Below the pieces are notes generated by a model, which did not search any database, was not told the origin of the DNA, and saw nothing but the letters and a program-made list of their open reading frames with translations. DNA of 19,998 nt, from NCBI GenBank assembly GCA_036478815.1, contig JAZGEP010000200.1, positions 1 through 19,998 of the forward strand, written 5' to 3'. This document shows, piece after piece, positions 15,857-19,998 of the stretch (position 1 is its first letter; each line of letters starts with the position of its first letter). The translations under genes and the position numbers were made by a program. Origin of the DNA: DRLZ01 sp036478815. GTDB lineage: Bacteria > Pseudomonadota > Gammaproteobacteria > Methylococcales > DRLZ01.

Positions 15857-17037
15857 AATCCCTTTGTGTGCTGGGCTCAACAGGGTCAATTGGTGTAAGC
15901 ACTCTTGATGTAATCTCACGGCATTCTAACAATTATCGTGTGATTGCTTTAACAGCGAACAAAAATGTTGATGCTTTCTATCAACAGTGTTTACAACATC
16001 ATCCGAAATATGCGGTGATGGTTGATGCTGATGCCGCAACTGAGTTGCAATCCAGAATATCACGCTCAAGTATTGATAACATTCAGGTATTATCAGGGCC
16101 AGAAGCATTGGTTAAAGTAGCATCTTTGCCCCAAGTCAACACAGTGATGGCAGCAATTGTAGGTGCCGCCGGATTGTTACCCACGTTGGCTGCCGCCAAA
16201 GCCGGACATACTGTATTGCTTGCTAATAAAGAAGCACTGGTAATGTCTGGCACATTGTTAATGCAAGCCATTACCGACAATAACGCCGTTCTGCTACCCA
16301 TTGATAGTGAGCACAATGCTATTTTTCAGTCCATGCCAGCAGGTTATAAGATTGGTCAGCAAGCCCACGGGGTTAGAAAAATCTTGTTAACAGCATCAGG
16401 CGGACCGTTTAGAACATTACCAATCGATCAGCTGGAATCAGTGACCCCAGAACAAGCAATTGCACATCCAAATTGGGATATGGGGCGCAAAATATCGGTT
16501 GATTCAGCTACTATGATGAATAAAGGCCTGGAGTTAATTGAGGCCAGTCTTCTATTTTCAATCCCTGCAAAATCCATCCAAATCGTGATTCATCCACAAA
16601 GCGTTATTCATTCGATGGTTGATTATGATGATGGTTCTGTGCTGGCTCAATTGGGCAATCCTGATATGCGTACCCCAATTGCGCATTCATTAGCTTGGCC
16701 AAATCGTATTGACTCTGGCGTAGAACCATTAGATATTTTTCAAGTCAAGACGCTCGACTTTGAGCAACCAGATGAAGTCAGATTTCCGTGCCTTAGATTG
16801 GCTGCCGTTGCTGCTGAACAAGGCGGCACGCGACCAACAGTCTTAAATGCTGGCAATGAAGTAGCCGTCGAGGCTTTTTTAGATTCAAAAATACTGTTTA
16901 CAGATATCCCAAGAGTAATCGAGCAATGCCTTGTTGAAGTGGCACAATCGATCCCAAATAACCTGGAAACCATACTCAATGTTGATCATCAAGCACGAGG
17001 TGTAGCGAAGGAATTTATCAAACATCTTATGCATTAG
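15853..17037 (+). CDS. dxr: 1-deoxy-D-xylulose 5-phosphate reductoisomerase
   Basis: Second step of the MEP isoprenoid pathway: converts DXP to MEP with NADPH and a divalent metal. 394 residues, close to the E. coli length. The NADPH-binding GSTGSIG is at 8-14. Metal ligands are D151 and E153 (PIDSEHNA) and E227 (NKGLELIEA). The SASGGPF-like substrate loop appears as TASGGPFR (180-187). Overlaps cdsA by 4 bases. Its product feeds the pathway that UppS uses. Normally rseP and bamA would follow in this cluster; here an inverted-repeat element and an integron follow. Confidence 0.97.
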   Translation: MKSLCVLGSTGSIGVSTLDVISRHSNNYRVIALTANKNVDAFYQQCLQHHPKYAVMVDADAATELQSRISRSSIDNIQVLSGPEALVKVASLPQVNTVMAAIVGAAGLLPTLAAAKAGHTVLLANKEALVMSGTLLMQAITDNNAVLLPIDSEHNAIFQSMPAGYKIGQQAHGVRKILLTASGGPFRTLPIDQLESVTPEQAIAHPNWDMGRKISVDSATMMNKGLELIEASLLFSIPAKSIQIVIHPQSVIHSMVDYDDGSVLAQLGNPDMRTPIAHSLAWPNRIDSGVEPLDIFQVKTLDFEQPDEVRFPCLRLAAVAAEQGGTRPTVLNAGNEVAVEAFLDSKILFTDIPRVIEQCLVEVAQSIPNNLETILNVDHQARGVAKEFIKHLMH

Positions 17038-17042
17038 GAGTA

Positions 17043-17211
17043 CTAGTAGTCTTTCAATGTGATATTACCTAATAATAAGTCGATTCCCATATCAATTAAC
17101 ATCTGACAACCGGACAATGAATTTCTTTTTCATATGCACTCTCAATAAAATATTGACTATTGATGAGAAAGCATTTTAAGATTAGGCGATATCACATTGA
17201 AAGACTACTAG
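17043..17211. mobile_element. Inverted-repeat element C after dxr
   Basis: 31-base arms at 17043-17073 and 17181-17211 (CTAGTAGTCTTTCAATGTGA...) pair with two mismatches. CTAG at each outer end could be a 4-bp duplication, leaving a 161-nt element (17047-17207); a TA duplication with GTAGTC ends fits equally. The interior (about 107 bases) encodes nothing and lacks the family A and B cores. It starts 5 bases after the dxr stop. A non-autonomous miniature transposon is inferred. Confidence 0.65.
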
Positions 17212-17264
17212 ACGGATTCAAAACTGAGTGATCTATAAAGACCTTGTTACGATCAGGTTCGCCG

Positions 17265-17317
17265 CTTAAATAAAAGTTTTTGTGGGTTCAAATAGCTAGC
17301 GAAGGCTCATCAGGCTG
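17265..17317. repeat. Diverged repeat shared with 4641-4695
   Basis: Second copy of the repeat; 17291-17317 (AATAGCTAGCGAAGGCTCAT, CAGGCTG) differs from 4669-4695 at two positions. It lies between element C and repeat B2. No gene or RNA was recognised in the surrounding 17212-17442. Confidence 0.55.
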
Positions 17318-17442
17318 GCGAGAAATGTAGGCTCAAAGTTGTGTTCACAATTATGACCGCGCTGGATCACATGCTGAGGGATGTATGGTAGGTTTAATCT
17401 GGGTATGCGAGCCATCCTTACCAATCGTCTGAATCAAAAAAA

Positions 17443-17565
17443 TAGATAACTCAGCTTACCCTCTATTTTATCCAATTGCTGCGTTGAAAGTGCTCATTGA
17501 CACCTGTAAACTCCGCGCTTTCGCCTTGCTCTTGGACAAAATAGAGGGCAATCTAAACAGTTACT
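17443..17565 (-). repeat. Family B palindromic repeat, copy B2
   Basis: CCCTCTATTTTATCCAA (left arm) and TTGGACAAAATAGAGGG (right arm) pair with one mismatch, with weaker pairing outwards to AACT/AGTT. On the minus strand the core runs from CAAGGCGAAAGCGCG through GAGTTTACAGGTGTCAATG to AGCACTTTCAAC, matching B1. It lies between convergent dxr and intI. Confidence 0.7.
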
Positions 17566-17676
17566 GATTACGCTGTGTTACAAAAATAGTAATATCAGTT
17601 ACTCTGACCCATTTGATGCTTTTGATGGTACTTTTGATATTTCTTATTTTTTGTAAATCGCTGTGGATGTACAGCC

Positions 17677-18654
17677 TTAAAATCGGTCAAGAGGGCTATT
17701 CACCCCTTTACCACCCTTATTTAGCACATGGGTATAAATCATCGTAGTACTCACATCACGATGTCCAAGTAACTCCTGGACAGTACGGATATCATAACCA
17801 GCTTCAAGCAAATGCGTTGCAAAAGAATGGCGTAATGTATGACAAGTTGCAGGTTTGTGGAAATTGCTAGCCTGAACCGCTTTTTTGACCGCGCGCTGTA
17901 AACTTTGCTCATTGATATGGTGGCGACGATTTATTCCAGATCGTGGATCAATTGATCGTTTCCTGGCAGGAAAAACATATTGCCAGCCCCATTCCCTAGC
18001 CGCATTTGGATATTTACGATCAAGGGCAAAAGGCAAATAAACCTCCCCAAATCCTTCAGATAAATCCTGTCGATGAATCAACTGAGATTTATCAATATGT
18101 AGTTTTAACTGGTCAACAACAGAATGAGGAAGCATAGTCACGCGATCATTATTCCCTTTACCATCGCGAATCGTCAGTTGATCATAACTAAAATCGACAT
18201 CCTTAATGCGTAAGCGCACACATTCCATTAAGCGTAAGCCCGCCCCGTAAAGCAAACTCGCCATCAAATGATGCGTACCATTCAAATAAGCAAGCAGACT
18301 ATTGACTTCAGACTGAGAAAGAACCACCGGAAGCCGTTGCGGTAATTTAGAACGTGTTGCATTCAAATCAACCAGCTTAATTCCAAGCACCTCTCGATAC
18401 AAAAATAGCAAAGCACTGAAAGCTTGATTTTGAGTCGAACTAGCAACCTGACGATTAACCGCAAGATGCGTCAGAAAGGCTTCCACCTCTGGTTCTGACA
18501 TATCTGCAGGATGACGTTTGTTGTGAAACAAAATATAACGGCGAATTCAGTCTAAATAAGATTGCTCAGTACGAATACTATAGTGCTTGAACCGAATTTT
18601 TTCTCTAACCTGATCCAATAAGCGCGGTTTTTTAGTTTGTTCGTGATCCGACAT
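17677..18654 (-). pseudogene. intI: Integron integrase, interrupted by an in-frame TGA
   Basis: Tyrosine recombinase of the integron class. From the ATG at 18654 the frame reads MSDHEQTKKPRLLDQVREKI, continues to RTEQSYLD, meets TGA at 18549-18547 (codon 36), then continues IRRYILFHNKRHPADM to the TAA at 17679, 325 codons in all. IntI1 has tryptophan at the aligned position, so one TGG to TGA change explains the break. Everything else is intact: R141 (GAGLRLMEC), H272 and R275 (HTLRHSFATH), H298 (LLGHRDVS), nucleophile Y307 (TTMIYTH). The IntI-specific extra segment with RKYPNA...DPRSGINRRHH is also present. A restart at TTG 18531 would lose the first 41 residues. TGA ends map, pyrH and cdsA here, so it is a normal stop. 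Divergent from the cassettes, the usual arrangement. Confidence 0.92.
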
Positions 18655-18793
18655 TAGTGACTTAGTTTGTGATTGTCTTAATGATATATTTTAGAGTAGA
18701 CTGATCAAAGAAACAATAAGTTAAGAAGTCACTGTAGTATTAGATGTCAAAATCGACGTAAGAAATTATTTTACTTATGATGTCCACTAAGCG
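18655..18793. promoter_or_regulatory. attI region with candidate integrase and cassette promoters
   Basis: This 139-base stretch lies between intI and the first cassette and ends at the recombination point in AAGCG^TTAGGC (G18793). On the minus strand TTGTTT (18716-18711), 17 bases, then TAAAAT (18693-18688) is a plausible integrase promoter. On the plus strand TTGTCT (18673-18678), 18 bases, TAGACT (18697-18702) is a weak candidate for the cassette promoter. The integrase-binding sites of attI cannot be delimited by eye. Confidence 0.65.
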
Positions 18794-19219
18794 TTAGGCT
18801 GACGATGAACCCGAACTCCCTGCAAGTTGGAAAGGTGTACTTTCACTATGGATTTTCAGATCCAGATCTTCTCGTGCCTGACATTGAGGCGTATGTGTAT
18901 GTTCGAACCGAAAATGGGATGTATCATTTTCAAGACCCTTCTCACGTGCTGGCGCAGTCGGTACTAGAAAAGTTGTCATCTGATCAGCGGTATCAAATTG
19001 AAAACCTTATAACAGATAAGGGGCTCCTGTCTGTTGACGCAGACGCTATCGAGACTTCATTCGAAGATCTCTGTGGCATCATTCAATTATTTGAGCGCAT
19101 ACAGAAGGAGGCAGAAAACAGTGCTTTCTACTAGCTCGCCGCCTAACAAACTTATGCACCGGACGCCAAACACCGGGTTTTTTCTTTCCATTTCTTTTGT
19201 GGCGCCGGTGATAAGAGCG
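18794..19219 (+). mobile_element. Integron gene cassette 1
   Basis: A 426-base cassette. Its first six bases, TTAGGC, preceded by the G of attI, are the exact complement of its own attC box GCCTAAC at 19141-19147. This is expected if the circular cassette carried G-TTAGGC before insertion. It holds one gene (18805-19134) and an attC site. Confidence 0.9.
18805..19134 (+). CDS. Cassette-encoded hypothetical protein, 109 residues
   Basis: I do not recognise this protein. It fills the cassette: the ATG lies 11 bases from the cassette edge and the TAG ends 6 bases before attC, the usual cassette packing. The sequence is acidic and soluble, without signal peptide or membrane segment. The N-terminal part (residues 7-45) looks beta-rich (VGKVYFHYGF, EAYVYVRTENGMYHFQDP). 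The C-terminal half looks helical (VLEKLSSDQRYQIENLI, FEDLCGIIQLFERIQKEA). No enzyme motif or paired cysteines. No clear ribosome binding site, so expression may depend on the attI-side promoter and a weakly led start. Confidence 0.8.
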   Translation: MNPNSLQVGKVYFHYGFSDPDLLVPDIEAYVYVRTENGMYHFQDPSHVLAQSVLEKLSSDQRYQIENLITDKGLLSVDADAIETSFEDLCGIIQLFERIQKEAENSAFY

Positions 19220-19225
19220 TTAGCT
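19141..19225 (+). repeat. attC site of cassette 1
   Basis: The left box GCCTAAC (19141-19147) and right box GTTAGCT (19219-19225) enclose an imperfect palindrome. CTTATGCACCGGACGCC pairs with GGCGCCGGTGATAAG, leaving unpaired bases on one strand, the extrahelical bases typical of folded attC. The right-box tail (TTAGCT) belongs to the next cassette. Confidence 0.88.
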
Positions 19226-19598
19226 GTTAATAAAATGTAATCGTCGCAAATATAAGTTATCGAAATATTATCGTGTAAAACACAATTTATATTTAAGGTG
19301 TATCAAGTTGTGCAAGGAGAAAAGCAGTTATTATTTAGAGGATCGCACTGCGTTAAGTTGTGTCCTACGTTCAAGCTGCGAATTTTCTTTTAATCCAAAC
19401 AATACAATATCAAGGTATGTTGTGTTCGAAAGAAAAGTGGTTAGAATGGTTTGTTTATAACTGAAATTAAATGTACATGCATTCAATAACCATGTTGTTG
19501 GTTAAAACAGCTAACAAGGCGTTGCAGGTGACATTTGCCTGCGCCCTTCTTTCGCTACCGCTCCAGTCGGTTGCCGGCAAATGCACCTGAACTTAGCG
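19220..19598 (+). mobile_element. Integron cassette 2, no ORF
   Basis: A 379-base cassette, TTAGCT...GCG, whose 5' end complements its own AGCTAAC box at 19509-19515. No frame on either strand is of useful length; the few ATGs reach stops within about ten codons. Notable content: TGTAAAACA within an AT-rich 5' part, and AAGTTGTG repeated twice. It is clearly homologous to cassette 3. It may carry a small RNA, a promoter or nothing functional. Confidence 0.85.
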
Positions 19599-19604
19599 TT
19601 AGCT
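19509..19604 (+). repeat. attC site of cassette 2
   Basis: AGCTAAC (19509-19515) and GTTAGCT (19598-19604) are perfect complements. Inside, AGGTGACATTTGCC pairs with GGCAAATGCACCT leaving one extrahelical A. The loop region carries CCTTCTTTCGCTACCGCTCC. The stem differs in sequence from the attC of cassette 1. Confidence 0.88.
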
Positions 19605-19998
19605 GTTAATAAAATGTCATCGCCGCAAATATAAGTTATCGAAATATTATCGTGTAAAACACAATGTATATGTAAGGTGTATTAAGTTGTGCGGAGAAAA
19701 GCGGTTATTATTTACAGAATCCCTCGGCGTTAAGTTGTGTTCTACGTTCAGGCTGAAAAGTTGGCAACTTAATCCACAAAGTTTCTAATCGCAGCTTATC
19801 TTGCGTAGAAGTAGTGAACTATCTTTTAGTCCAAGCCATACAAAATCAAGGTATGTTGTGTTCGAGAGAAGAGTCGTTAAAATGGTTGTTTTATAACCGA
19901 AATTAAATGTGCATGTATTTAAAGACCCTGTTGTTGGTTAAAACAGCTAACAAGGCGTTGTAGGTGACATTTGCCTGCGCCCTTCTTTCGCTGCCGCT
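19599..19998 (+). mobile_element. Integron cassette 3, no ORF, cut by window end
   Basis: Diverged copy of cassette 2. The first about 125 bases and the last about 140 before the window end align closely, but it carries about 57 extra bases in the middle (roughly 19757-19825). Its attC begins with AGCTAAC at 19945-19951; the right half lies beyond the window. No coding frame was seen. Confidence 0.82.

Noticed and set aside
18547..18549. TGA in intI read as selenocysteine or as tryptophan
   Set aside because: map, pyrH and cdsA end with TGA at the expected length, so TGA is a stop here. The aligned residue in IntI1 is tryptophan, not cysteine, so a selenocysteine explanation does not fit.
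18732..18747. CTGT-N8-like LexA box near the integrase promoter
   Set aside because: Only the CTGT half is present (CTGTAGTATTAGATGT); the ACAG half is missing, so SOS control is not supported.
19034..19240. Second frame across the end of cassette 1
   Set aside because: It crosses the attC site and the cassette boundary and overlaps the better-supported frame 18805-19134.

Overview
The window looks like the chromosome of a moderately AT-rich gammaproteobacterium. The protein sequences (RpoC, S2, EF-Ts, GlnD, Dxr) read as gammaproteobacterial, glnD-map is divergent from rpsB, and the order frr-uppS-cdsA-dxr is the one I associate with Pseudomonas-like genomes rather than E. coli. I cannot name the genus.

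Layout, left to right: rpoC (+, TTG start); a repeat-filled convergent gap; glnD and map (-), overlapping; a 1.1 kb divergent gap with two palindromic elements and a structured rpsB leader; rpsB, tsf, pyrH and frr (+, translation and UMP kinase); a gap with one palindromic element; uppS (+); an 0.8 kb gap packed with palindromic repeats; cdsA and dxr (+, overlapping ATGA; uppS, cdsA and dxr serve isoprenoid and phospholipid synthesis). After dxr comes a chromosomal integron instead of the usual rseP/bamA: an integrase gene on the minus strand broken by one in-frame TGA, an attI region, one cassette coding for a 109-residue protein of unknown function, and two related ORF-less cassettes, the last cut by the window end.

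The most striking non-coding signal is a family of seven palindromic miniature elements (called family A here), each 156-161 nt. They share a central asymmetric core (about GCGCATAG-N4-CTATGTAAC), usually have GG...CC ends, and the best copies are flanked by 3-bp TTA/TAA duplications. Three copies sit exactly on the stop codons of rpoC, glnD and uppS, so that the first G of the element is the last base of a TAG stop. The arms differ between copies but stay self-complementary, and all cores point the way the neighbouring gene is transcribed. A second palindromic family (B, two copies), a separate inverted-repeat element after dxr (C), and a diverged 55-nt repeat shared by the two convergent gaps complete the repeat content. 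No tRNA, rRNA or CRISPR was seen.
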